The notes: a model not told the origin generated them from the sequence alone. Positions 12,430 through 43,794 are shown, counted from the stretch's first letter. The stretch: 64,000 nt of DNA from Charina bottae (GCA_023362775.1 JALMGJ010000003.1:80931355-80995354); one strand, 5' to 3'. Program-made: numbers and translations.

Positions 12430-13738
12430 TTTTCTTTTCAGATGTGGATGTAGACATTTTGGTATCAGGCAATTTCCCCAGAAAAGGATTTGAGAAATTG
12501 TGCACCATAGATTGTTCTGGCTGTTCATCAATGCAATGTATCTTTGTCCCAAAGCAGTCTTTCTTTTCTGGTGTTGGACTACAACTCCCATCATCTCAAG
12601 CAACATGAGAGAGAATAGGCAAAGCAGCCCTATTGTGTGAGTGAAGAAGCTTTTCCAAAAATATACCCCAAAGTTCAGACAACTGTTCAAGTGGGCTCTA
12701 GTCTTACGAAAGTTTGTACCACAATATATAGTTTGTGCAGTAGTTTGTACCTTACAAACCATATATTGTTTGTAATGTAGCACAGGGCTCCAAAAAGCTC
12801 TATTTGGAATTTGTTATGCCATTGCTTTAGTTTCAGTTTCAGAAAAGGCACTTTGTTGTTTTGCTATGCTTGCTTGCTTTTTCTCTCTCTTTGAATTGCC
12901 AAGCCCTTTGACCTTTTGTCCACACAACTCTAGTATTTCCTGTTTAGATAGATATATATACAGATTTATGGGAACTATTCTGAACTTTATGAGAGATAAT
13001 GAGGTGCAGATTTGGTAGCATGGCTTTTCCCAAATGTGCTGTATTCAAGTATATTATGTTATTGGGGAAAGGAAAACCCAAATGTGCTATATTCAAATCA
13101 AGCAAGAACTGGGCTTTATTGCCTCCTCACAATCCCATCTAAGATCCCACAGGCAAAGTGACAAGTTTTTTGTGTTTCTTTTTCCTATCAGACTTGGTAC
13201 AAGTTGTTGGGTGTTCTGGTGTGTGTGTTCATTCACTTGATGCTTTCTCACTAATCTGACTAGCTCTACTAGGGTTGGGTGGATGAAAAAGCCTTTGCAT
13301 TCCCCTTTAAAGTAAAATAAAGAAGGAGAGAGACAAGCGTACAGAACTTGAGAAGACTTCCGAAGTAAGTGAGTTGATTCTGTGAAATTCTTCTGGCAGG
13401 CTCCTGGCAGTTCTGCTAAAGTGTTGGGGGTGAGCTTGATCATTTTGCACCTGCTCTTCTAATTATGTTTGTCATGTCTGCCAAAAGCGTTACAGCAATT
13501 ACCTAATTAAGCTTCCCAATGGCACTGTGAGGAAATGAGACCAGGTGGAACTATCCCACACGTAGGGAAACCGGAGTCGAGAACTGTGAGTCAGTGATGA
13601 AAAGGTGTCTCTCGGATCAAAGGCTAGTTTAGCTGTTTTGGGGAAAAGCTTATGCAATATCATACGAAGCACGTACCTTGGCACTATGTTGTTTCTTTTA
13701 TACTCCTATTCCCTCTTAAATAAAAGGGACTGTAAAAT
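12430..13738. other. Intronic stretch, no gene recognised
   Basis: Unique sequence apart from a short piece of a common squamate repeat (12572-12606, ggactacaactcccatcat). Open frames on either strand have no recognisable product. Confidence 0.45.
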
Positions 13739-13785
13739 ATTATGATTTTTGATGTATTGTCGAAGGCTTTCACGGCCGGAGTTCA

Positions 13786-14022
13786 ATGGCTGTTGTGGGT
13801 CTTCCGGGCTGTGTGGCCGTGTTCTGGAAGTTGTGGTTCCTAACGTTTCGCCAGCATCTGTGGCCAGCATCTTCAGAGGGCAGGAGCACAGATAGAAACA
13901 GAGATTTTGCTTCTATCTGTGCTCCTGCCCTCTGAAGATGCTGGCCACAGATGCTGGCGAAACGTTAGGAACCACAACTTCCAGAACACGGCCACACAGC
14001 CCGGAAGACCCACAACAGCCAT
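13786..14022. mobile_element. Perfect 112-bp fold-back, probably Penelope-like terminal sequence
   Basis: Arms 13786-13897 and 13911-14022 are exact reverse complements around a 13-nt spacer. A further 35 nt (13751-13785, including gtcgaaggctttcacggccg) are attached only on the left. The same end sequence occurs in a shorter inverted form at 55875-55986. The flanking duplication is about 10-12 bp (tatgattttt at 13741-13750 and 14023-14032). The arms contain the CTGAAGA...GAAACG signature. Assignment to Penelope-like retroelements rests on memory of such 3' regions in reptiles and should be checked. Confidence 0.7.
13932..13965 (+). ncRNA. Hammerhead-ribozyme-like motif (degenerate)
   Basis: CTGAAGA (13932-13938, fitting CUGANGA), then a six-pair stem (13940-13945 with 13953-13958, two G-U pairs) with a 7-nt loop, then GAAA (13959-13962) and the self-complementary ACGT. 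One extra base (13939) lies between the core and the stem, unlike the canonical fold, so activity is doubtful. The mirror copy is at 13843-13876 on the minus strand. Confidence 0.35.
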
Positions 14023-14032
14023 TATGATTTTT

Positions 14033-14270
14033 ATTTCTATTTTTTTAAAATTTGTTATACCACCCACTCCAGTAGACTCTGGGCAGCTTACAGAATCTAA
14101 ATAAGTAGTTATAATAGTTAAAAACACAAAACGGTTAAACGGTTTATGGGTAAAAAGCATGTCTCCTAACTGCTGACTTTATACTTGATCCTGCCTTGAA
14201 CAGCTTGGTGGGAAAGACACAAATGTTGAATGTCCAATTCAAATCCATGCTGAGATTTAAAACATGTTTT
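14033..14270 (-). mobile_element. CR1/L2-type LINE 3' tail
   Basis: Minus-strand tail with the degenerate block ccacccactccagtagact, followed by the decayed C-terminal region (cctgccttgaacagcttgg). Confidence 0.55.
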
Positions 14271-14626
14271 TAGCAAGACCCAGGTTAAGGCAGAGTTTGG
14301 ACAAGGGACTTCTGTCCTGTACTACATAATCACCAGCTGTTGAATTTAAAAACCATCTTTTTTTTTTTGGTGCAATGTGGAGTTAAAGGACAACGGATGG
14401 CTAATTGAAAACACAATCCTGAAGCGTACAGAATTAGCTTTAGATTTTTTGGATCCTGTTTTTGACTTCATTCCCTTATTAACTCTCAGAAGTATTATGT
14501 CTGGAAATGTCCTTAGGAAGAAAGTTTTCTTTAAAGCATAAACTGCTTTTGTCACTTCTCATTTCCACAAATAGGTTTTGTCACATAGATTAGAATAGTA
14601 AAGCTTGGATTTAAACTTTGTTTAAA

Positions 14627-14674
14627 TTTGTTTCATCTTTACCTGCTTTGAAATGAATGGTCAACAGGTAAAGC
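14627..14674 (+). repeat. 48-bp duplicated segment, copy 1
   Basis: Identical over 48 nt to 16239-16286. It contains the inverted pair ctttacctg...caggtaaag. Confidence 0.9.
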
Positions 14675-15189
14675 AGATGCATGGATTTTTTTCTAGGCTT
14701 GCATAGCAGTAAAAATCATACATAATAGCTGAACACTTTTCAGTTTGCTCTAGCATTGTCTTTTCCCCCCCCCCCTCACGATCAGACTCCATTAATAGTT
14801 GCATGACACACTTTCACCCAAGTTATTTTACCGGCTAGGAATGGGCCTCCTAATGTCCTGGTACACCACAATGTCACATTAGACAGACAGCTATTCAGAA
14901 GATTCTTTTGCAAGCCATTTTTTCAAGAAGAACCAATGTAGTCATTGTTCAGAACTTCACTGCTCTTTCCATAGCTGCCAGCCAGCAGAATAATTGGCAG
15001 AACAGTTGACTTGATGCTTGCACAAGCAGAGAATTGTTATCTTCCTTATGACCCACTAACTAAATGACACACATACTAGAACCAATGAAACATTTGAGGA
15101 ATTGCATTTCTGGCCATTATCAGTCTGCACGCATCTATATGTACAACTCAAAAAAACTGCTACCACAAACAAATTAGATTTGACCAACT

Positions 15190-15960
15190 AGATATTGGTA
15201 TTAAAGTTGCCTCACTTTTTCCCATGGGTGTAGATCTAACCCCTAGTCCCTTTTCTATGGCATTCCTCAGGGCTCTATTCTCTCCCCACTCCTATTTAAC
15301 ATCAACATGAAACTGCTGGTGAAGTCCTTTGTCAGTACACGTCAGGTATCATCAATAAACTAATGACACCCAGCTATACAGCTCTGCCCTAGCCTGATCA
15401 AGTGATGATGTCCAGGTTCTTTCCCAGTATCTGGAGGCTGTGGTGATCTGGGATGAGGAAGAACAGGCTTCAGCTCAACCTAAGCAAAACCAAATGATTT
15501 TGGGTTTTGAGATTGATTCTCCTTCTTTAGTTCTGGATAGGGCTTTAGTCCCCCTGCCAGAATTTGTGTACAATTTAGGGGTCCTCTTGGACTCTTGCTT
15601 CCTTCTGAAAATACAGGGGGGAGCTGTGGTCAGGAGGGCCTGTGCACAGATCCATCTTGGGTGCCAATTTTGGCATTCCTAGATTGGGGGGCCATGTCAC
15701 AATCATTCATTGGATCATGCTCTACATTGGGCTGCCCTTGAAAACCACCCAGAAACTACTATTGGTCCAGAATGCAGTAACACAAGTAGGTATGGATGTA
15801 TTTTGGTGCCCCAATGTAATACTACTGCTGCACGGGCTCCCTATAGATTACAATTCAAGGGATGGAAGCATTCAGGCACCAGTTGTCAGATATCTTTCTT
15901 GAGATCATAGAGCTCATAGCTCAAGTTCTCTCACTTAATGCTGGATTCACCAGCAGCAGT
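15190..15960 (+). pseudogene. L2-type LINE reverse transcriptase remnant
   Basis: The translation shows GIPQGSI..PLLFN near 15260, a decayed active-site region near 15365, 'RLQLNLSKTK' near 15468 and a 'YNLGVLLDS' block near 15570. This is the block order of an L2-like polymerase. Several frameshifts and stops are present. Confidence 0.7.
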
Positions 15961-16238
15961 GTAAAGGTACAGGCATGTTTATTACTGCTACCTTTGAACA
16001 ACCATTGTGTACATGTTAGATAGTTTGCATCCAGTATTTGTGTCATACCTCTCTTTCATTCTTCGTAAGACTGGCAACTTTACTGATTGTAGTGAAAGGT
16101 GTGAAATACAATGTCAGTGAAAAATTGAAAAGATTTCTTTTTATCAAAATATTGTATTTTATGTCACACACAATGTGTGAGTTTCTGCATTATTTTATGA
16201 TCCTAGGCTAATGTATACTTTCTTCTCTGATGTGAATA

Positions 16239-16286
16239 TTTGTTTCATCTTTACCTGCTTTGAAATGAATGGTCAACAGGTAAAGC
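16239..16286 (+). repeat. 48-bp duplicated segment, copy 2
   Basis: Exact match to 14627-14674 in the same orientation, 1.6 kb away. The flanks differ except for a few bases (cagatg/ctgatg on the right). Confidence 0.9.
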
Positions 16287-16289
16287 TGA

Positions 16290-18078
16290 TGTTTGGCCTG
16301 CTCTAGATGCATACAGTTGGATAGTGGCATGGTTAGATAGCATCAAAAATAGTTAAGTCCTTAAAACATATAACATTATGTTATTTGAAGAAATGATTGT
16401 CTTACTTAGAAAATGAAAGAGTCCAGTTCCTTCCGGAAACTTTATAGTGCTCATGCCACATGGTATGCAGGCAGTTCTTTCCGCAAGAAATGCAATAGTA
16501 GTCCTCATTCTTGCCATGTTTTCAGATATCCTAATATCTGCTGAGAGTTTCTGAGCATATGCAGATTATCTTTTCTTTGAGAATGGAATATTTTCTTGTT
16601 GGCTAGTGGTTGGGACTCGTTTTTCCTTCTCCTGATGTACCTCTGGGTCGATGGAATCCCATAAGATGGCAAGGAGTCGTTAGATTCAAAAGGGGAAAAG
16701 TTTGAGCTGATTTTCTGGCATATTGGTGGATAAAAGCAAGAGAAATATTTGCAAATCTACCTTGTAAAAGTGCTGGATGAATGCAAATTATTTTGTCTTT
16801 TAATTGTTTTTATTAAAGCCAATTATTACATCTACTTTTAAAAAGTTGTATTGTTTCTCTGAAAAAAATAAGTTGGATGGAGATACTGTATATTAGCCCT
16901 GAACAATAATATTGAATGATTTGATTTGCTCCATAGTTTAAGAAATGAATACATGGTTTAAAACACTAATTGTAAACTCCCTGTCATTTTTGATGATTTT
17001 AAATCACTGGCTATGTTGACATGTAAACAAAATAATTTTGGCTTGCAGGTCTAAGTGGATCATTTGCTCTCTGCCCTCCTCCCCTCCTGTAATGAGTAGG
17101 AAAATAAACCAGGTTTATTTTTTTTCAAATCCCTGGTTTGTCCCTATAAATTAGGGATTCTAATTTAAAATAAATGCTAATACTGAACATCCCCCCACCC
17201 CCACCCCAAAATACTCAGGTCTCCAATGAAGCATGGTTGTTGTTTTAAACAATCTCATGTTTGCATGTAATATGAAAGCAGGATTTGTGGAAGATAAGCT
17301 AAAGGTGAACAAAATCTTATGAGAGGGAAGAGGGATAAAAAATATAGCAGTTAACCATGGCTTTACCACTGTATGTGTACAGAGCAGTTCAAACACTTGC
17401 TTTTTGAATACCTAAAACGTCTAGTTGTGGAACATTAATTGGAAGTAAAAGCTGAATTAGATGCAGCTTTCACGGGAAGCAGTCTTGCTAACCCTTTCCT
17501 TGTTTTCTGTAGAAACCTTCAGAGTAGTTATTTATACCATCCCAAATAAAGAATTGTGCTGGAGTAGTAGGTTTAATGCATCTTTCCAATGTTATGTCAT
17601 GTAAAACTTCTAAATATTGTGAATTCTTGTTATCAGTGCTCAATATTGCTTGATTATGCATGGAGGTTAATAGATACTATTTTGCTTAGGTATATACTAG
17701 TTATGATAGAAATTAACGGAACAGAATAGTGTCACAGTAGTAAAATGGCTTTGTGTAAATATATATACACATACATACATTCCTCATATAAGTAACTTAT
17801 TGTATTTCTTTCATTTATAAGCTGGGGTTATGCTTTGGAACTTCATCTGTCTTGTTTCTTCCATTGCTGGAGATGATGATTCTCATCAGTTGTTGGGATG
17901 CAGATACAGGGAATGACACTCATGTCATTCTTGTAGTCTTTCTATCTGGTTGACCACTAGGGCTGTGCAATATCTTTGGAAAAAATGTTTTTCAGTACAC
18001 TTATGAAGCACCTCCTTACAATTCATTAAAACAGCTGTGTCTTTTTTCAGGCTTGTGTAGCTGTTTTGCAAGTTGTTC
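16290..18078. other. Intronic stretch, no gene recognised
   Basis: Unique, A/T-rich. No exon signals paired with coding sequence and no dated repeat recognised. Confidence 0.45.
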
Positions 18079-18086
18079 CTATAAAG

Positions 18087-18894
18087 CAGGGGTCTGCAAC
18101 CAGTGGGCCGCGGGCCATTAGGAAGTGGGCCGCAGGGTGAGCCGGAACAGCTGATTGGTGGGGGCCCGGAAGGGGAAACACCTCCACCTATCGGCTCGCA
18201 GCGTGCGCATGCACGGCGAGGCTTTGGCCTTTCTTCCGGAACCGAGGGCATTCTCAGGGTCCCTGGAGCCTGCCCTTTCGAAGGGGCAAGCTCCGGGGAC
18301 CCCGAGAATGCCCTCTGTTCCAGCAGAAAGGCAGAAGCCTTGCCGGGCGCCCAGGCTGCCGGCCGCTTCCCCGCTGCACAGCTGAGTGGTGCGGGGGGAA
18401 GGGTGGAAAATCTCCGCACGGACACTGCCTGGCCCCTTCCTCACGGCATGGAGATTTTCCACCCTGTCCCCCCACACTGCTCAGCTGTGCAGCGGGGAAG
18501 CGGCCGGCAGCAAAAGCCTCGCCGCGCGTGCAGGCTGCCGGCCGCTTCCCCGCTGCACAGCTGAGTGGCACAGGGGGGCAGGTGGAAAATCTCCACGCCG
18601 GAAGGGGCTAGGCAGCATGTGCGCGGCGAGGCGTTTGCCTTTCTGCCGGAGCAGAGGGCTCGGTGTCCCCGGAGCTTGCCCCTTCGAAAGGGCAGGCTCG
18701 GGGGACCCCAAGAATGCCCTCGGTGCCCCAGAGCAGCAGGCCTGCAAACCCCACCCTGTCCGTCCAATTGGCTGTCGCCCGCAAACCCCCCCATCCGTCC
18801 AATTGGCTGCCGCCCGCAAACCCCTCCCCCCGGCCCTTGAAAATTTTTTTCCAACGAGGGTGGTCCCTGATGGAAAAAAGGTTGCTGACCCCTG
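18087..18894 (-). mobile_element. hAT-type MITE, family A copy 2 (long form)
   Basis: Ends caggggtctgcaacc and ggttgctgacccctg. The exact 8-bp duplication ctataaag is at 18079-18086 and 18895-18902. It is 808 bp, very GC-rich, and inverted relative to copies 1 and 3. Internal repeats: a 60-nt block at 18358 and 18536 with an inverted copy at about 18448-18512, and a TTCGAA-centred block at 18276 and 18683. CCAAT/ATTGG sites lie at 18154, 18763 and 18799. Long frames on both strands reflect GC content; there is no transposase. Confidence 0.9.
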
Positions 18895-18902
18895 CTATAA
18901 AG

Positions 18903-19145
18903 GGCATAGGGAAGAAGGACAAGAAGAGCCACTACCAAGGTAACAATCAGACAAGCGGGGCTTGAGTCCTTTCCAAGAAACTAGTTTGAGAAAACATCTC
19001 AGACAGGCCCCTCCGTAATTCAAATGAAGATAAAGTACAAGATTCTGTCACTACAGCTGATCCAATAAAAGTAGTTTTAGACCTATATGGCATTGGTTTC
19101 TTGGTTTGGTCCACCTTATAGGGCTGACGGTTCCTAGCTGATTCC
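18903..19145 (+). mobile_element. LTR-like remnant, copy 3
   Basis: Contains acaagattctgtc at about 19039, CAATAAAAG about 25 nt later, and a tail (ggtttcttggtttggtccac) similar to the other copies. The hAT MITE lies directly upstream. Confidence 0.4.
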
Positions 19146-21755
19146 ACATATGTGTGCAAGTAGAGCTACTTTGCTTTGTGTTTCCCCCCAGCAAAGCGTT
19201 GTGGCTAATGCAGACACATGCACGCACAGCCAGCCAATCAGGAGAAGCCAATGAAGTAGCTACATGAACCTGAAAAATAGACAGAGTTGCTTTCATAGTT
19301 TGAAGAGTGGTATTCAGATGTTCTCCTGCGTGTTGCAAAGCACTTCCTTCACAGATTTGCACAGTCCCACTGGCCACTGTGGGAACAGAATGCTGAACTA
19401 GATAGGCTTTGTGGCTGATCAGGACAGTTCATCTTAGCCAGTGTTTTAGCAAAGTTGGATTACGGTCTCTCTAATGAGGTTTTTGCTGTTTCCGAATCCT
19501 TACTTGGGAGGGCTGAAAAGATAATTAGTAAGTGATGTCATGGCTTGGCTGGGATCAGTTGTTGGGGCAGCGAAGGCTGGTTTATAATGTAAACATTTTT
19601 AAAATGTTTATCACTGGGTTTGCCATTTTCCTTATTTGTCGAGTAGTCTTGAAGAGAATGAAAGGTTTTCTGGTACAGCATAGTGACTAGAGAGATTTCC
19701 ATAAAAAGGCACAGACTTTGCTTTGAGGAACAGAAAGATTTCTGAGTTGGCAGTGGCAAGTGAGGCCTGACCTTGTACAGAGAGAAAGAAGTGACCTAAA
19801 TCATTCCCTATTGGGAATATGAAAGCAATCCTAGTTGCTTGCAACTCGCTACTATAATTTTATTGCTTAATTGCACATACTTTTGTGCAACTGAGTGTGG
19901 AAACATAAATTATGTAAGTAAATGTTAATGTGTTTGAAGGTAGAATGTTACTGTCTTGGAGTTCACATCTAGATGCCTTACACATAGTTTCTACAACATT
20001 TTAATGCATCAGAACTGTGTTCATACTATTTGTCTTCAAATAATAGAGAATATAGTATCTCTGTATCAATGATGCCTAGAAATTTTAGGAAGAAACAGGT
20101 CTATAATTTGTTCTTTTCATAGCTGCATGTTGCTCTTTAATCTTAAGCCTGTTCAAATCTGTAAGTAGCTCCACCTTGCTGCATGTGCCTATGATTTTGT
20201 AAGCTAACAGTCTTTCACAGTGTTCTTGCTCAGATAGAAACCAATGCCCACAGGAAGTGTATGTCTTGACAAATGTCCACCCTGTATAGATGGGTACCTG
20301 CTAAACTAGCAACATCCATCAGAGCTGTGAAGTTCATGGAGAGTGGGATATATCCTGAGGCCCTTTCATTGCTTGCATATTGCTTTATTCATTCCTTAGG
20401 ATATTGATTAGGCCTATTGTCACTGAACCTTTTACTACTTGTTTCTACCTGCCTCAGATTTTTTTCTCTCCCCCCTGCTTCTTTTGAAACAGTCATTATC
20501 CATTTCTTCACCAGTGCCACCCTGTCCAAATTTTAGAGCCTGGAAGCAAGAGATAATTGAAAGTTAGTGTTCGTAATATTCTGAGACAGATATTGTGATT
20601 ATGGCCCAATTAAATTGTGATTTATCTGCTCAGGAATGTTCATACCTGACTTCAGCAAAGTTGTCTTCATTTCTTAAATCACCATTTCTGTTGCACGTAA
20701 ACTTGGAAACTGTAATTTGAAGATGTCCTCCAGGATAAAATCAGGACTTCATACCTACTTGGGGGATGCAGTCTGAAATTTCCCCTGCATATATGTGTGC
20801 GTGCATGTGTAAATATGTGTAATACAAAAGATGTGTATTCAGCCCAGCCATAGTTCAGCAGGTTTGGGGGTTCTTATTTTTTTTGGGGGGGGGGCAGGTC
20901 TCCAGAAATGCATCACTGAAAATCATTTCAACGTTTTGTTGCCAAAGTAGTGTGAACCTGGGAGGTTTGGGGGTATTTTAGAAATGAGACTAGGTCTACA
21001 TTAAACCCTTTTCATGCCTTATTAACATTTTACTCAGAATCATCTTGAATCAAGGCACATGTTTATGCCTTTTCTGTTATGCAGTTAAGCAGACCAGAAA
21101 TATTGAAAACTTGACAAAGGAGTTTAAAGCTATTTCTGAATGGAACCTAGGAACATTGTGCTGATAGGAGATAGAAATTAACAAATGGAAAACATTTTAA
21201 AATCTGCCTTATTTGATTTGTCTGAACAGATGAATCATGAGGCTGCTACCAAATGTTAAGTCTTGCTCTGTTCCACTTGTCTTGTCCCTTTTCTCCTTAC
21301 ATTCTGATTCCCTCCCAGATTTTCTTCACAGTTTGCTGTTCATTATGGATTATGTGTGCCCTCCAGACTGTAATGAAAAACCCACTTCAAACTTTCTCTG
21401 AATCAAGAAGGCAAGGAGGGGATTGAAACCTACAAAAGAGCAGAGGAAACCTTAGACCTTAAAAACCATGGTTCACAATAATAATAATAGCTATAAGGAT
21501 CAGACTTTTTATTTATGTATAATGCATTTGTTCCACTTTTCATCATTAAAAACAATGCCAGAGCAGGACCACACACAGCTACTATGGTTAGTTGGCTCCT
21601 GCTCCAAAAGCTATATATGTTGCCCATCATTGACACTTTCTTGACCTTTATGTAAGAGAGTTTATTAATATTCCTTTTAGCTTGGTGTTTTCAGGTTATT
21701 GTACCTTAGTTGCAAATAATCATGGAACGTGTGTTTTCCAATTATTGGAAAGCTG
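19146..21755. other. Intronic stretch, no gene recognised
   Basis: Unique sequence with a homopolymer T/G run (20874-20894). Nothing coding is supported. Confidence 0.45.
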
Positions 21756-21757
21756 TT

Positions 21758-22050
21758 TAAATTTATTTGTTTATTTATTTCACAGAAGTTATATGATGCC
21801 CAAGACAACAACACAGAGTGGCACACAGCCATGAAATACAGAAACTGAAAATACATAGAATTGCCATATAAAACCAGAAAACCATAAATTAAATACATAG
21901 CACCAGATAAAATCAGTAGCAGCCACCAAGCATAGTAACCAATACTCCAAAAGCTGAAGGGAAGGGCATTAACATAATCTCTTTCCTGAAAGACTGGGGG
22001 GCCAGGGCAGTCACTAATAAAGGCTGCTTCTGAACTGTCGCCCCCCCCAA
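21758..22050 (-). mobile_element. CR1/L2-type LINE 3' end
   Basis: Starts with a TTTATTTATTT-type run (minus-strand tail) and continues with a decayed C-terminal region. Old and diverged. Confidence 0.5.
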
Positions 22051-22194
22051 ACAATTAATAGGGAGGGAATCAGAAATATACTCTCCCAGAGTATATAAAA
22101 TGAACTAAATAGTGATGGTGGGATGGGTGTATTTTGTTTTGTTCATTCTATTTCTATTACTTTGATTCTCTCTTATTTGACTGCATGTTCACAA

Positions 22195-22372
22195 ACTGTC
22201 AAGTACTATGAGGCAGGGAAACTCAGGAAACAAGAACCACTTGGATTTCTAGAAAGACCTTTATTGCTAGTAGAGTATTTTAACAGAATCTTGAAAGCCT
22301 ATCAGAGCAATTCTCCCACTCAACTTATACCTGGCATAATTAAGGCAGAGTTGCTCTGCGTCTCTTTGTCAT
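22195..22372 (-). mobile_element. LTR-like remnant, copy 4
   Basis: Reverse complement carries caagattctgtt, then agcaataaagg, matching the R/U5 part of the other copies. It aligns with 62640-63300 (shared acaagaaccact, ttgctagtagagta, aattctcccac, cttatacct). Confidence 0.5.
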
Positions 22373-22639
22373 ATTTACTCCTTTCCTAAACTAAGGAATA
22401 TTTTCTGTAATGATTCAGCTCTCTCCTTTAACGGTTTAGCTCCATCCTTCATGCTCCTAGAGTCTGACCAACATTCCATCATTTAAACTTAACTGGATGG
22501 AAACCTAGATTGTCCTGTGAAAATCAATAACATAGATTGGAACAAAGATTCAGACAAGTTAATTTGCAACATAGCTATTCATAATAAACAGGGAGAAATG
22601 TTGAATATATAGTCAGTATTTTCATTGTCAACTCTATAC

Positions 22640-22724
22640 TAGTTGCATAAGTAACATACCTTTTTGAAGTAAATCTCCTTGAGGGGGAGATGGGCGGTCA
22701 TAGAAATTTAATAAATAAATAAAT
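22640..22724 (+). mobile_element. CR1/L2-type LINE 3' tail
   Basis: Contains ctccttgagggggagatggg, then AATAAATAAATAAATG: the standard tail. Confidence 0.65.
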
Positions 22725-22976
22725 GCATTAGTCAAAATATCTTGGTCTTTATAGACCTTATCTGAATCCTTGATTCTATTGTGTATTTTAGAAGATTTAG
22801 ATGAAAAGTAGAAATAGGACTTCCTGTTAATTATAATGCTTGCCAAATAGAGTAGTCATGTTCTTGTTTATAACTGAACAAATGGATATATCTGAGTAAC
22901 TGGAAGTCTTTGCAAAACTCTTTGTTAATTATTTCTTTCTCTTTTACAGCTTCTCAGTATTTGAATAGACCACATC

Positions 22977-42196
<19,220 letters not shown>

Positions 42197-42225
42197 ACCC
42201 ACAGCATGCAGCAGCTCTGAGCCAG

Positions 42226-43794
42226 GTAAGCAACCACATCCCCTTTAGGTTCAGCCTTCTCAAAACCTGGGGACCTCCAGAAGGGTTAGACTTCCATTCC
42301 CCAGGTTCTCTGTCAGTATGGCTGAACGGTCAAACCCGATTACTTTCCTGAGACATGTTGCTACTGACTCTACCCCGAAGCTGCTCTGTTATGTAAGGGC
42401 AACTGCAGACCATGGAACAGAGGCCGCAATGGAATTGAAAGCTCTTTTCTGTAAAGTTTTGGCAAGCGTTCTTTCCAATCCAGAACTTCATATAAAGATC
42501 AACCTTGTTCTTGAGTTTCAGGAGATCTGGACACACAGTGTTTGCACTGTAAACAAGAGATGCGCAACATTTGGTGTAGTGCCGCCTTCTGATAAATCCT
42601 TCTTCTTTTATATACCGTCTTTAGCCAGTATCCTGCCAGAAGCGCTTTCTTCCACTACAGACAAGTGCTTCATCATTTTCCTAGGATGTTCTTTTCCTCC
42701 CCATCCCACATCTTGTTTATTTATTATTTATTAGATTTCTATCTCACTTTTCTGTCCTTCTCTTCACACATTTCTTAGAAGGCTTGATTGCAGCATTAAT
42801 CTATGAGCTCTAAAAGGACTTTCTGCTCATGTAATTTTAGTAGTACCTTTCAGAACTTCCTGCTCACTACAAGAACAGAAACGTGGGGGTGGAGGCGTGC
42901 ACAGTAAGGGCAACATCTGTTGTCCTATTTCTCTCTTTATTTGGCACTCTCATGCATTTGGGGGGAAATCGGGTCTTAAATTGAGGCCTTTTGAGAAGTC
43001 AGAAGCTTGCATTATTCCTTATAACATTTTAGTTGTTTTAATGAAAAAATTAATTTATTGAGTTAAAGTATTTGTGTCCCACCCTTCCAGTGAACAATAT
43101 GTTTTATGATGAATATGTATCATCATTGGCAAAAAAGATGCAGTCAATAGTACAAGGATAAAATGGCAGCTGCAGAAATCATACACCAGTCCTCTTCACA
43201 CCCATCCCTCAACTGCTGTCTCATGTCCCATGCTGTTCCAGAAGGGCCCCTCACCCTCGGGACTGACAGCTGTTGAAAGAAGCTGGGAATCCCCTTCTGG
43301 GAATATGTCTGCTTGTACTCAAGTTCACAGTGATAAATTCATTAACAAATCAGAGCAAATTAGAACTATTTTAACCAGTGCTTACAGCTCAACTAAGTCT
43401 GTACCAATCAAACATCTTTAGGAAGGCAGTTTCCCAGTTGGAGTACTGATACAGAAAGGGCAGGTTCTTCAGTAGGTATCTGCTGTTACTTCTGAAACCT
43501 GAAGCATCAGAGAAAGATTTGCATGTAGTCTTGAAAGTCAAAAAGGTAGCTTTCCTGGTTTGCTTGACTCCAGATGTATTGGACAATAACTCCCAGAATT
43601 CCCTGCCACTATGGCTGGTTGAGGATGACTTATAGAGAACTTAATGCTCTTTTTTATCTGTCTGTCTGCCTGCCTGCATATTTTATTTTATGCTGCTATA
43701 ATGAAAAAGACTCTTGGTGGATCACATTAAAAGTTTTTGTCTAAAAAGTCTGTTTTGAGTTGGATGCTAACTTTTCTCTTTGACTTCTACCCAG
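42226..43794 (+). other. RAP1A: Intron within the RAP1A 3' UTR
   Basis: 1.57-kb GT-AG intron after the stop codon. It contains minus-strand LINE-tail starts near 42713-42770 and 43048-43110. A 138-codon open frame at 42318-42734 has no recognisable homology. Confidence 0.8.

Noticed and set aside
18103..18943. Several long overlapping open frames on both strands (up to 185 codons)
   Set aside because: They lie inside a GC-rich hAT MITE with few chance stops, show no domain, and mirror each other on both strands.
42318..42734. 138-codon open frame in the 3'-UTR intron of RAP1A
   Set aside because: No recognisable domain, no splice context, and it runs into a LINE tail; likely chance.
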